Source: Pseudomonadales bacterium
Lineage (GTDB): Bacteria > Pseudomonadota > Gammaproteobacteria > Pseudomonadales > Pseudohongiellaceae
DNA length: 64,000 bases
Assembly (NCBI GenBank): GCA_024234365.1
Contig: JACKOK010000003.1
Span: 1-64,000, forward strand
Reading direction: 5' to 3'
Below are positions 54,009-62,322 of the stretch, piece by piece (within the stretch, counting starts at the first letter, position 1; every line of letters starts with the position of its first letter). The notes below the pieces were generated by a model. It was given only the letters and a program-made list of their open reading frames with translations, was not told the origin of the DNA and ran no database searches. Position numbers and translations under genes: made by a program.

Positions 54009-55115
54009 TTAATTCGTTTTGCTCAACGTGAAGGTAAAGGTTTTGCTGGCCCCCGGTGGAATCTCCTCTGGCGTTGCCCGCATTTCGGTTACCGAGAATG
54101 CGTAACCGCTGGGGGCTTCCAGTTGCAGATAAGAGAAACAGTAAACCTCCACGCAGGTCGCCGTCAGGGTATGGGTGCCAGGTGTCATGTACATATAGCG
54201 TGACAGATTGGCGGAGTTGGTGTCCTTGATGACAAGCCCATCGACCGTGATGCGTGCTAGCGTGGCAACGCTGCCACCAATGAACACCCAGGCCTGCGTT
54301 TGTGGAGTGCTCGCCTGGGAAACCGTGACCGTCACGGGCTTGCAGTCTGTGTTGCCGCCGATATCGCGCGCGCACAGCTGAAAATTGTAGGTTCCCGCCA
54401 GCGAGGGCGTCCCTTTCAGATTGCCGGTCAGTAGATCCACCGTCATCAGGGACGGAGGGGTGCCATAGGCAAAGGAATCCAGTTGAAAGCTGTAGGGGCT
54501 GGAGCCGCCGGTGACGCCGGCCACCAGAGGGATATTGCAATACTGAGTGGCGGTGCAGCTGCCGTTGAGGGTAGTGAGTTCGACTTTGGGCGCACTCGTC
54601 CCACCCGCGAAGGTGATTGGCGCAGTCGAGACCCCCAGCCAGTTGCTTGAGTTCGCAGGGTCCTGTCCCGCCCGTACCGCAATCAGATAGAAATTGTAGT
54701 TGCCGTTGGCCACATTGGCCGGCAACACCGCGGCATAGAAATTATTGGCCTGCAACGCAGCCAGAGGAACACTGGCGGCAATGGGGGATAGTGTGGAAAC
54801 CCACTGCAGTGTGCTGTTGAGCGTCAGAATCGCATTGTCCGGTGTCACCATGGCGACATAGATATCCGCCGGCACGCCCGCATCGTTGGAGGGGGTAATG
54901 CTCGCCGACAGCAGCAATTGATTGCCGGGACCGAAACTGCTCTGGTTGGTACTCAGCAGCAGGGTGGCGGCAAAGCTGGCCGGGGCGGCGAACAGGCTCA
55001 GCAGGAGAGCAAACACGCCGAGGTGCAACAGCCTGCCTCTGCACGCGCGGGAGCGGTGCCGGGGCTCAGACATGCAATTGGTGCGGGGACTCGGGTGGCT
55101 GCAATGGCTGTTCAT
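54009..55115 (-). CDS. Secreted protein with Ig-like (putative Ig) domains
   Basis: The 368-residue precursor starts MNSHCSHPSPRTNCMSEPRH, with GGGAG eight bases upstream. A long basic n-region is followed by a hydrophobic core (LGVFALLLSLFAAPASFA). The mature part is beta-rich: a Ser/Asn-rich first domain, then SPYSFQLDSFAYGTPPSLMTVDLLTGNLKGTPSLAGTYNFQLCARD, typical of He_PIG/cadherin-like Ig modules, and a final C-terminal beta domain with paired cysteines (TCVEVYC). It is probably exported or surface-attached. No enzymatic motif is visible. Confidence 0.7.
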   Translation of the reverse strand: MNSHCSHPSPRTNCMSEPRHRSRACRGRLLHLGVFALLLSLFAAPASFAATLLLSTNQSSFGPGNQLLLSASITPSNDAGVPADIYVAMVTPDNAILTLNSTLQWVSTLSPIAASVPLAALQANNFYAAVLPANVANGNYNFYLIAVRAGQDPANSSNWLGVSTAPITFAGGTSAPKVELTTLNGSCTATQYCNIPLVAGVTGGSSPYSFQLDSFAYGTPPSLMTVDLLTGNLKGTPSLAGTYNFQLCARDIGGNTDCKPVTVTVSQASTPQTQAWVFIGGSVATLARITVDGLVIKDTNSANLSRYMYMTPGTHTLTATCVEVYCFSYLQLEAPSGYAFSVTEMRATPEEIPPGASKTFTFTLSKTN

Positions 55116-55323
55116 GTTGAAGGCTCCCAATGCCAGAACTGGTGAATTATTCACCAAGCACCATAGTAGCGCCTTCGCAGCATTTCGTCCCGGCGGGCAG
55201 GCAATAATTTTTGATACAAAGCAATAAAGTGGTGAGGGAAATAAACGAGGGAGAGCGAGGGAGGAGGGAAAAAACAGCGGTCCGCCCGAGTACTGGAGTG
55301 ACGGACCGCTTTACGAGAAACTG

Positions 55324-55857
55324 TTATTCCTGATTGCGGGGGTATTCGCTCAACAGGTCGCGGAAGGTCACCAGGAAGGCGCCTCTGGCATTGCCTTCGT
55401 GCATGTACTCGCCCGGTTGCACGGAGTGAATGCGGCTGATGGTGCCAGCCCACACTTCCTTGCCACCGGCGCGTTCACGCATGGTGATATCAATATTGGC
55501 AATGTAGTCCAGCTCTACGTTCATGGACTCCATGCGGATAAACGGATCAATCTGCTGCTGGTCCGGGTTCAGGTTGACGTGGCGATAGTTGAGGTTGACC
55601 ACCAGATCGCTGCGGGCATCGTTGCGGGTCATTCCCAGTTCCTGAAAGGCCTTGTCAAACTCTTCTGCGACATATTCACGCAGGAAGATCGGCAGACCAA
55701 CGTCCTCAATCGCGTAAGTGTTGTAGGCGGCGTAGTTGCCAGGGCAGCACAGGGTAACGGTGTTGCCGATGCGCATGCCGGGGTTGCTCGAACAGGCAGC
55801 CAGGATCAGCATGAATGCTGCAGCCAGCCCGATCTTTCCTATCGATAGTTTTTGCAT
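55324..55857 (-). CDS. Lipoprotein, DUF4136-like
   Basis: The 177-residue precursor starts MQKLSIGKIGLAAAFMLILA and has the lipobox LAAC, so it is acylated. The mature domain shows YAAYNTYAIEDVGLP, EEFDKAFQELGMTRNDARSDLVVNLNYRHVN and ELDYIANIDITMRERAGGKEVWAGTISR, the layout of DUF4136-type lipoproteins. Two adjacent cysteines sit in VTLCCPGNYA. GGAG lies upstream. An FNR/Anr-type box lies about 120 bp upstream of the start, so oxygen may control it. Function unknown. Confidence 0.75.
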   Translation of the reverse strand: MQKLSIGKIGLAAAFMLILAACSSNPGMRIGNTVTLCCPGNYAAYNTYAIEDVGLPIFLREYVAEEFDKAFQELGMTRNDARSDLVVNLNYRHVNLNPDQQQIDPFIRMESMNVELDYIANIDITMRERAGGKEVWAGTISRIHSVQPGEYMHEGNARGAFLVTFRDLLSEYPRNQE

Positions 55858-55971
55858 CTCCAATCTCCTTGGATACAGTTTTAAAGTCGTGTCGTCGTCG
55901 CCGGTCGAAACCGGCAAATATGCAGGCCTCGGCAGGCACCTGTAGTGTGCACTGTAGAGGGGGCTGTTGTC

Positions 55972-55985
55972 TTGATTAAGGTCAA
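55972..55985. promoter_or_regulatory. FNR/Anr box
   Basis: TTGATTAAGGTCAA matches the FNR/Anr consensus TTGAT-N4-ATCAA at nine of ten positions, with GTCAA as the usual Pseudomonas-type right half. It is centred about 121 bp upstream of the lipoprotein start at 55857 (minus) and about 237 bp upstream of the PQQ dehydrogenase start at 56216 (plus). Either gene could respond to low oxygen through it. The remaining intergenic stretch 55858-56215 shows no other clear signal. Confidence 0.55.
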
Positions 55986-56215
55986 AAAACGGGCATGGCC
56001 TGAATTGACAAGCGCTATGCACGGCATCCAGAGTATTGTCGCAGGATCTTGCAGATGCCGGTGAAGCACGGGTTTCCGGCCTTCCTGAAGTCTTCGGCGC
56101 TGAGTGCGGGTGTGGAGCTCCGGCAGCTGTATTTCCCGGAAAATCATTGCGTTCTTGCACCTGACCCCGCGTCCTGTTTATGCTCGTGCATCATTATAAA
56201 AAGGAATCGGCTCTT

Positions 56216-58342
56216 ATGAAAACTCGCGTGTTATTTCCACTTGCTCTGCTGGCCCTGTTGATAGGCTGTTCCGGCGAACAGGCTGAAAATCCGTCCCTCG
56301 TGGCCACGGCTACCCAGGATGCAGGCGAACAGGCACCGGAGGAGTTCATCACGGCGCAGGACATTCGCAACGCCGCCGGCAACAATGCCGAATGGCTGAG
56401 CTATGGCCGCACCTATGCCGAGGATCGCTACAGCCCGCTCAGCACCATCAACCGCAATACGGTGGGGGAGCTTGGCGTGGCATGGTCCTTTGAGCTGGAC
56501 ACCAATCGCGGGCAGGAGGCCACACCGCTGGTCATCGATGGGGTGATCTACTTCACCTCGGCCTGGAGCAAGGCTTTTGCAGTGGATGCACGCACGGGCG
56601 AGGAGTTGTGGCGCTACGACCCGCAGGTTCCGGGCCGTTATGGCGTCAATGCCTGTTGTGATGTGGTCAATCGTGGCATGGCGGCCTGGGCCGACAAGGT
56701 GTATTTCGGCACGCTCGACGGGCGGTTGATCGCACTGGATCGTGAGACTGGCGAGGAAGCCTGGAGTGTGGAGACCGCCGATCCGGAACTGCGCTACACC
56801 ATCACAGGCGCGCCTCGGGTGATCGATGGGCGCGTGATCATCGGCAATGGGGGCGCGGAGCTGGGGGTGCGTGGCTATGTATCGGCCTACGATGCGCAAA
56901 GCGGTGAAATGCTGTGGCGCTTCTACACGGTGCCGGGCAATCCGGCGGACGGCTTCGAGGACCCGGCGCTGGAAATGGCGGCGAAAACCTGGGCCGGCGA
57001 GTGGTGGGCGCTGGGCGGCGGGGGCACGGTGTGGGATTCCATGGCCTACGACCCGGAGCTGAACCTGCTTTACATCGGTGTGGGCAATGGCAGCCCGTGG
57101 AACCACGAGATTCGCTCCAACGGAGAGGGGGACAATCTGTTCCTGTCCTCCATTGTGGCGCTGCGCCCGGATACCGGGGAGTATGTGTGGCACTTCCAGA
57201 CGACGCCGGGGGAGTCCTGGGACTACACGGCGACGCAGCACATCATGCTGGCGGACATCGAGATCGATGGGCGCGAGCGCAAGGTGCTGATGCAGGCGCC
57301 GAAGAACGGGTTTTTCTATGTGATAGATCGTACGAATGGCGAGTTCATTTCCGGCAACAATTATGTGGAGATCAACTGGGCTGCGGGGCTGGACCCGGTG
57401 ACGGGGCGCCCGATCGAGGCGGAAGGCATCCGCTACAAGGATCAGCCGATGGTGATGATGCCGGGACCGCTGGGCGGGCATAACTGGTACCCGATGTCAC
57501 GCGATCCGGCCACGGGCTATGTGTTCCTGCCAACGCAGAACACGTCTTCTGTCTATTCCAACTCGGGCAGTATGGAAAAGAACAATGTGGGCTGGAACCT
57601 GGGCCAGGGACCGTCCTCACAGCCGATCCGCAATCCGCAGGACAGGGCGCGTTCGCAGGCGTTGACGCCGTCGAGCCTGATAGCCTGGAACCCGGTGACA
57701 CAGAGCCCTGCGTGGCGGGTGGATTACCCGGTCTATGGCAACAGCGGCACGCTGGCAACGGGCGGTGGACTGGTGTTCCAGGGTTCTGCCGATGGGGTGT
57801 TCCATGCCTATGGCACGGACGATGGGGTGGAATACTGGAGCCGGGAGGTGGGCGATGCAATCCTGGGCGGCCCGGTGACCTATGAGCTGGATGGTGAGCA
57901 GTATGTGCTGGCGCTGGCGGGTCAGGGCGGGGCAATTCCGCTGACGATGGGGCTGCTGTCGGGGAATCATCCGCGCTATATGAATGGGCGTCTGATTGCG
58001 TTCAAGCTGGGGGCAACGGGCGAGTTGTCGATGCCGGAGCCAACGCCGCCGGAGCCGCTGAATACGGATATTACGACGACGCAGGGCAATGTGCTGGCGG
58101 GGGCGGCGGCCTATGGCAGTTACTGTTCTGTTTGCCACGGTCCGGCGGCCTTGAGTGTGGGGTCGATTCCGGACCTGCGTTTCTCGTCGAGCATTCTGAA
58201 CCAGGATGCGTTCATGAGCATTGTGCTGGATGGTTTGTTTGCATCGCGGGGCATGGCGAGTTTTGCGGCGGACCTCGGGGCGATCGAGGTGGAGAACATT
58301 CGCGCCTATCTGCTGCAGCAGGCGGCTGCGGTGCCGCGCTAG
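56216..58342 (+). CDS. PQQ-dependent alcohol dehydrogenase with C-terminal cytochrome c (lipoprotein)
   Basis: The 708-residue precursor starts MKTRVLFPLALLALLIGCSG, with a lipobox cysteine (18) and AAGGAA upstream. The eight-bladed PQQ propeller is marked by WLSYGRTYAEDRYSPLSTI, the vicinal disulfide CC (147-148) in RYGVNACCDVVNRG, GGGGTVWDSMAYDPELNLLYIGVGNGSPWN and repeated W-motif blades. A C-terminal c-type haem is CSVCH (637-641), with a Met in GMASF. This is a type II quinohaemoprotein alcohol dehydrogenase that oxidises alcohols in the periplasm, here apparently lipid-anchored. The FNR/Anr box upstream may regulate it. Confidence 0.92.
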   Translation: MKTRVLFPLALLALLIGCSGEQAENPSLVATATQDAGEQAPEEFITAQDIRNAAGNNAEWLSYGRTYAEDRYSPLSTINRNTVGELGVAWSFELDTNRGQEATPLVIDGVIYFTSAWSKAFAVDARTGEELWRYDPQVPGRYGVNACCDVVNRGMAAWADKVYFGTLDGRLIALDRETGEEAWSVETADPELRYTITGAPRVIDGRVIIGNGGAELGVRGYVSAYDAQSGEMLWRFYTVPGNPADGFEDPALEMAAKTWAGEWWALGGGGTVWDSMAYDPELNLLYIGVGNGSPWNHEIRSNGEGDNLFLSSIVALRPDTGEYVWHFQTTPGESWDYTATQHIMLADIEIDGRERKVLMQAPKNGFFYVIDRTNGEFISGNNYVEINWAAGLDPVTGRPIEAEGIRYKDQPMVMMPGPLGGHNWYPMSRDPATGYVFLPTQNTSSVYSNSGSMEKNNVGWNLGQGPSSQPIRNPQDRARSQALTPSSLIAWNPVTQSPAWRVDYPVYGNSGTLATGGGLVFQGSADGVFHAYGTDDGVEYWSREVGDAILGGPVTYELDGEQYVLALAGQGGAIPLTMGLLSGNHPRYMNGRLIAFKLGATGELSMPEPTPPEPLNTDITTTQGNVLAGAAAYGSYCSVCHGPAALSVGSIPDLRFSSSILNQDAFMSIVLDGLFASRGMASFAADLGAIEVENIRAYLLQQAAAVPR

Positions 58343-58368
58343 CTTGTAGTTGTTAATCACGCTGGATT

Positions 58369-58870
58369 CCGGTCGTTGCCGCAGGAGATTTCGTTCCGGG
58401 CACGCCGTGAATCCATCCGTGGAGGCTCTGCCGCCGCCATCCCTGGCGGCTCACGGCCCGGCCCGAAACGTCCTGCGGCAGCGACCTGTTCCGGTGGTTT
58501 CTTGGGGCGTGGAGTGCGTCAGGGTTTGCGCTTTGCATCCCGGTCGTTGCTGCAGGAGATTTCGTTCCGGGCACGCCGTGAATCCATCCGTGGAGGCTCT
58601 GCCGCCGCCATCCCTGGCGGCTCACGGCCCGGCCCGAAACGTCCTGCGGCAGCGACCTGTTCCGGTGGTTTCTTGGGGCGTGGAGTGCGTCAGGGTTTGC
58701 GCTTTGCATCCCGGTCGTTGCCGCAGGAGATTTCGTTCCGGGCACGCCGTGAATCCATCCGTGGAGGCTCTGCCGCCGCCATCCCTGGCGGCTCACGGCC
58801 CGGCCCGAAACTTCCTGTGGCAGCGACCTGCTTCTGTGGTTTTTCGGGCTATGGCGTGCTGCAGAATTAA
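58369..58870. repeat. 171-bp tandem repeat, three copies (third diverged at its end)
   Basis: Units start at 58369, 58540 and 58711, each with CCGGTCGTTG. The first two are almost identical over 171 bp; the third agrees until about 58810 then diverges. Each unit has arms GCAGGAG...CCGGGC and GCCCGG...TCCTGC that are inverted repeats with a few mismatches, and an inner CCGCCA-TCCC-TGGCGG hairpin. The inner block matches the single element at 12031-12147. The 171-bp period equals 57 codons, so frames run through all copies, but none shows family similarity and none is called as a gene. Confidence 0.9.
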
Positions 58871-59032
58871 ACCCTTGGGGCTGTTTTTGCGACTTAGTGG
58901 TGAAATCCGCGATTTTTTGCGGATATTCACCGGGCTTTCTGGGTTCAGGTTTCTTATCCCTTTGAAAACGTTTCAGAATTCATGTTGGCCCGAACTTTGC
59001 TGTACAGGAGATGGTTAGCGAAGGCCTAGATA

Positions 59033-59078
59033 GGCTGGCCCTTCTCGTGAGGCACGATGAAGTGGCCAGCCCTTTTTT
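59033..59078 (+). terminator. Orphan Rho-independent terminator on the plus strand
   Basis: GGCTGGCC (59033-59040) pairs with GGCCAGCC (59064-59071), and inside it CTTC-CGTG pairs with CACG-GAAG around an AGG loop. Six T residues follow. No gene lies directly upstream on this strand: it could end the PQQ-dehydrogenase transcript about 700 bp away or a small RNA. Another hairpin, GTGAAATCCGC / GCGGAT-TTCAC, sits at about 58900-58930. The rest of 58871-59255 has no gene that I can support. Confidence 0.8.
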
Positions 59079-59255
59079 GAACAGGGCGTCCAGATTGTTC
59101 TGACAAGTGGAACGCTCCAGGCTGCACAACTATCGGTCCATTGTCATGTGCACGTCTGGCTCCGTCCTTGTCCTTGCTCCATGAATAGGCGATGATCCGG
59201 CTCGAATCCGGCCCCTTTGTCCGCCTGGGAGCCGGTCTCGATCGAGGAGCCGACA

Positions 59256-60932
59256 ATGACAAGAAAACCTTCCTTTGCTTTCTCACGTACACTGTTCGCC
59301 TGCTCTGTCCTGGCGGGCTGCATCCCGTTGGCACAGGCTCAGTCTGCTGCTGATGTCCAGGCCTGTGAGGCGCTGGTTTATACCCCGAATCTGACAATTC
59401 TCTCTGCCGATCTGCGTCAGGCGCAGGGGAACACTCCTGCCTATTGTTATGTGCGTGGCCTGATTGGCCCGGCAACGCAATACCATGTGCAATTGCCTTT
59501 GCCGTCGCAGTGGAATGGGCGCTTTCTGCAGTGGGGAGATGGGGGCAAGGATGGCGATCTGGACTTTGCCGATCACCGGGTGGCGGAGGGTTATGCGGTA
59601 GCGAACAGCAATATGGGACACGACAGTGGGGTGGAGCCGGGTTCACAGTTTGGTTTCAACAATCGTCAGGCGGAAATTGATTTCGGCTACCGTTCGGTGC
59701 ACCTGACGGTGATGGCGGGCAAGGCGCTGGTGGAGCGTTATTACCGCAAGGGGCCGGAGTATGCCTATTTTGAGGGGTGTTCCACGGGAGGACGGCAGGG
59801 CTTGATGGAGGCGCAGCGTTTCCCGGAAGATTTCGACGGCATCGTGGCGGGGGCGCCGGTAAATTACTATCAGGCAATGAATGCGGCGGGGGTGTGGTGG
59901 CTGCAGCGTCTGTTCAAGGACAATTTTGCGGGCAATCTGGCGGTGGATACAGATGGGGATGGCAGTTTCGAGAGCACAAAGTTGCTGGACACGCTCAATG
60001 ATCGGGTGCTGGCGAAATGCGATGCCAATGATGGCGTGCGCGATGGGGTGCTGGGCAATCCGCTGAGCTGTGAGTTCAATCCGCGTACGGAGCTGTCGGA
60101 TCTGATGTGCGCGGCGGGGGCTTCGGGGGACAGTTGTTTTACGCCTGCGCAGGTGCAGGTGATCGAGGATTTCTATTCGGGGCCCTACGACAGTTCAGGT
60201 CGAGTGTTGTACCCGGGTAAGGCGCTGGGTTCGGAGCGGGAGTGGGTCAATCTTTATATTCCGAACGCACGCAATCGCAATGCGCCGACGATGCTGGTGG
60301 GGCCGGCGGGGGACCATGTGAATTATCTGTTCTACGAGGAAGACCCGGGGGTGGTGATTCCGGACATGACGCGGCCGACTTATGTGCCGGGGCGTGATGC
60401 GGCGCTGCCGCAGTTTTCGTGGCTGGAGTTCGACATTGAGGATCTGTCCACGGGCAAGGCGGCGTTGATGTCGTCGATCATGGATGCAACGGACCCGGAC
60501 CTGAACCGCTTTTTGAAGGAGCATGATGGCAAGCTGCTGGTCTATCACGGCTGGAGTGATTCGCTGTCCTCGGCGAAAGCGACGGTGGCTTATTTCGATG
60601 AGATGGCGCGTACGACCTTTGGGGGCGTGGAGGCGGCGATGGACAGCACGCGTTTGTTCCTGGCGCCGGGCATGGGGCATTGCGCTGGCGGGCCGGGGCC
60701 GAACACTTGGGACAAGCTGGCGCCGCTGGTGGATTGGGTGGAAAAGGGCATTGCGCCGGAGCGCATTGTGGCGACGCATAGCAGCAATGGTGTCGTGGAC
60801 AACGAACGGCCCTTGTGTCCGTCTCCGCAGGGGGCTGTCTACACAGGCCCGGCAGGAGGCGCCGACAACCCAACCAACTGGAAGGCCGAAAATTTCAGCC
60901 CGTTGTCCCCTGATTTTGTGGAGTTTGGCTGA
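59256..60932 (+). CDS. Exported tannase/feruloyl esterase-family protein
   Basis: The 558-residue precursor starts MTRKPSFAFSRTLFACSVLA, with GAGGAG upstream and a signal peptide ending near AQAQ. The family nucleophile block YAYFEGCSTGGRQGLMEAQRFPEDFDGI is present, preceded by YCYVRGLIGPATQYHVQLPLP. A catalytic Asp region LLVYHGWSDSLSS and a late FLAPGMGHCAGGPG histidine segment complete the triad, with the cysteine pair near Ser and His typical of tannases. It should cleave ester bonds of gallic, ferulic or similar acids outside the cytosol. The true substrate is unknown. Confidence 0.88.
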   Translation: MTRKPSFAFSRTLFACSVLAGCIPLAQAQSAADVQACEALVYTPNLTILSADLRQAQGNTPAYCYVRGLIGPATQYHVQLPLPSQWNGRFLQWGDGGKDGDLDFADHRVAEGYAVANSNMGHDSGVEPGSQFGFNNRQAEIDFGYRSVHLTVMAGKALVERYYRKGPEYAYFEGCSTGGRQGLMEAQRFPEDFDGIVAGAPVNYYQAMNAAGVWWLQRLFKDNFAGNLAVDTDGDGSFESTKLLDTLNDRVLAKCDANDGVRDGVLGNPLSCEFNPRTELSDLMCAAGASGDSCFTPAQVQVIEDFYSGPYDSSGRVLYPGKALGSEREWVNLYIPNARNRNAPTMLVGPAGDHVNYLFYEEDPGVVIPDMTRPTYVPGRDAALPQFSWLEFDIEDLSTGKAALMSSIMDATDPDLNRFLKEHDGKLLVYHGWSDSLSSAKATVAYFDEMARTTFGGVEAAMDSTRLFLAPGMGHCAGGPGPNTWDKLAPLVDWVEKGIAPERIVATHSSNGVVDNERPLCPSPQGAVYTGPAGGADNPTNWKAENFSPLSPDFVEFG

Positions 60933-61452
60933 GCGCTGAATCCCTGGTTGTTGATTCCACAAGATTGGCTGTGGGGCCATCAGTAGCGAACTAATCAGCA
61001 ATCATTTGCATGGCATGCATTCGTCAAATTTCACTTCCGATGAAAGCCTCGACGTAACTCCGTTTAACATGATTTTCTTTCGCCCCACCTAAAAGGCGGG
61101 ATTTTTAAGAAAATTCCTACATACATGATCGGATCCAAGAGATATTTTGATCGAGAGAGTATTGAAAAATTCTAATATCAAGATAAACAAAACTTGATTT
61201 AGATTGGACATTTACAAGTGAGATCTGAATAAGGATCGTATCTAACATCAATTTTGCGTTTACTCCAGTGTATAGAGGCAATAAATCTCTACTTCTTTTC
61301 TGTTCCAATACTTAGGTGGAGCATTCTGGTCTGAGCGCACTGTTGACTACCATTAAAAGCAGGTAGAGAGAGGCTGGTTCAGTAATGCAGCGAGTATTGC
61401 TGTGTTTTTCAAGAAAGCTCGACAATCTCTCCCATATGAAAAAGGTGACAGT
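60933..61452. other. AT-rich intergenic region at the edge of the right-hand island
   Basis: Base composition changes here from GC-rich to clearly AT-rich. A weak hairpin with an AT-rich tail (CCCCACCT...AGGCGGG then ATTTTT) lies near 61084-61106 and could be a decayed terminator. TGCATGGCATGCA near 61010 is a short palindrome. I found no tRNA, integrase or clear attachment-site repeat. The stretch separates the tannase-like gene from the exported-protein operon and must hold that operon's promoter. Confidence 0.5.
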
Positions 61453-62280
61453 ATGACAATTAGAATGAATATCTGCCATTTGATCGGTAATCATCACATT
61501 TTTATCACTACACAATCTCGGCAATGGAAAGCACGGTTGTTAGCGGAGAAATTTATCAAGATCATTCGTTTTTCGTCAGTTGTCGTGGCAATTTCCATGG
61601 CGGCTATACATGCGGTTCTCGCACAGGATATATTCGTCGAAAGAGCAGAGGGTGAAAATATTTCGCTTCGAGAGTTGGATCTAGGTCAGTTCAGCAGCGC
61701 GCTGTTAAGGGCTACGACCCGCTTATCCAGCTATGAAGACTTGGATAAAATTCCACCTCACAGCCTGTATAACTCGATTTTCGTTCGAATCCTAAGCGGA
61801 GAAGAGGCATACAGGCACCTTTTCTCCAATGCCGACTGGGAGCTTATGGAAGCTCTACCGTCTCATCAGGATGCTTCAATCCTTATACCGCAGATTTCGT
61901 CAATTAGGTCGACTTGTTTTGCTTTGAATGACAGGGAGAGCCTGAATCTAACATTCGAACAGTCACTAGATCTGTACGTGGAAACTGCGCGAAGTACTGA
62001 TTTGGTATTAGATAACCACTATTTATATGCTTATGATTTACTGTCTGATTCTGGCAAGAAAATTTTCAATGGATTTTTAGAAGAGCTTAGAGGTACAAAT
62101 AATTTTGTATATAGTACAACCGATTTCAAGGCTGCTGCGTTACAGTTTCCAGAAGTCGCTAGTGAACTAATGGCAGCACGCTGTGAAGAAATATCTATAA
62201 TTGATCTCGAAAAAGTTTCAGAAGGTAGAACTCTCCAAGATGACATAAATATATCGACCTGGAATGGAGTCCAAAAATAA
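61453..62280 (+). CDS. Exported protein of unknown function, first gene of AT-rich operon
   Basis: Starting at the ATG at 61453 (AAAGGTGA a few bases upstream), the 275-residue product has a hydrophobic signal segment far from its N-terminus (FIKIIRFSSVVVAISMAAIHAVLAQ, ending near residue 58). A later start could therefore also be real. The mature part is helical in character, with LRELDLGQFSSALLRATTRLSS, LFSNADWELMEALPSHQDAS and KKIFNGFLEELRGTNNFVYS. Two cysteines are present in it (STCFALN and AARCEEIS). I do not recognise a family. Codons are AT-rich, unlike the rest of the window. It is followed 42 bp later by the JAMM-motif gene. Confidence 0.65.
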   Translation: MTIRMNICHLIGNHHIFITTQSRQWKARLLAEKFIKIIRFSSVVVAISMAAIHAVLAQDIFVERAEGENISLRELDLGQFSSALLRATTRLSSYEDLDKIPPHSLYNSIFVRILSGEEAYRHLFSNADWELMEALPSHQDASILIPQISSIRSTCFALNDRESLNLTFEQSLDLYVETARSTDLVLDNHYLYAYDLLSDSGKKIFNGFLEELRGTNNFVYSTTDFKAAALQFPEVASELMAARCEEISIIDLEKVSEGRTLQDDINISTWNGVQK

Positions 62281-62322
62281 ACTCAATTTACAAAACAAAC
62301 AGTATTCATAGGAATCTATATT

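Noticed and set aside
58369..58870. CRISPR-like array
   Set aside because: The units are 171 bp, contiguous and internally palindromic, with no short direct repeats separated by unique spacers.
58350..59018. Apparent 222-codon gene and overlapping frames across the 171-bp repeats
   Set aside because: The frames exist because the repeat period is 57 codons. The same peptide recurs three times with no signal, motif or ribosome binding site.
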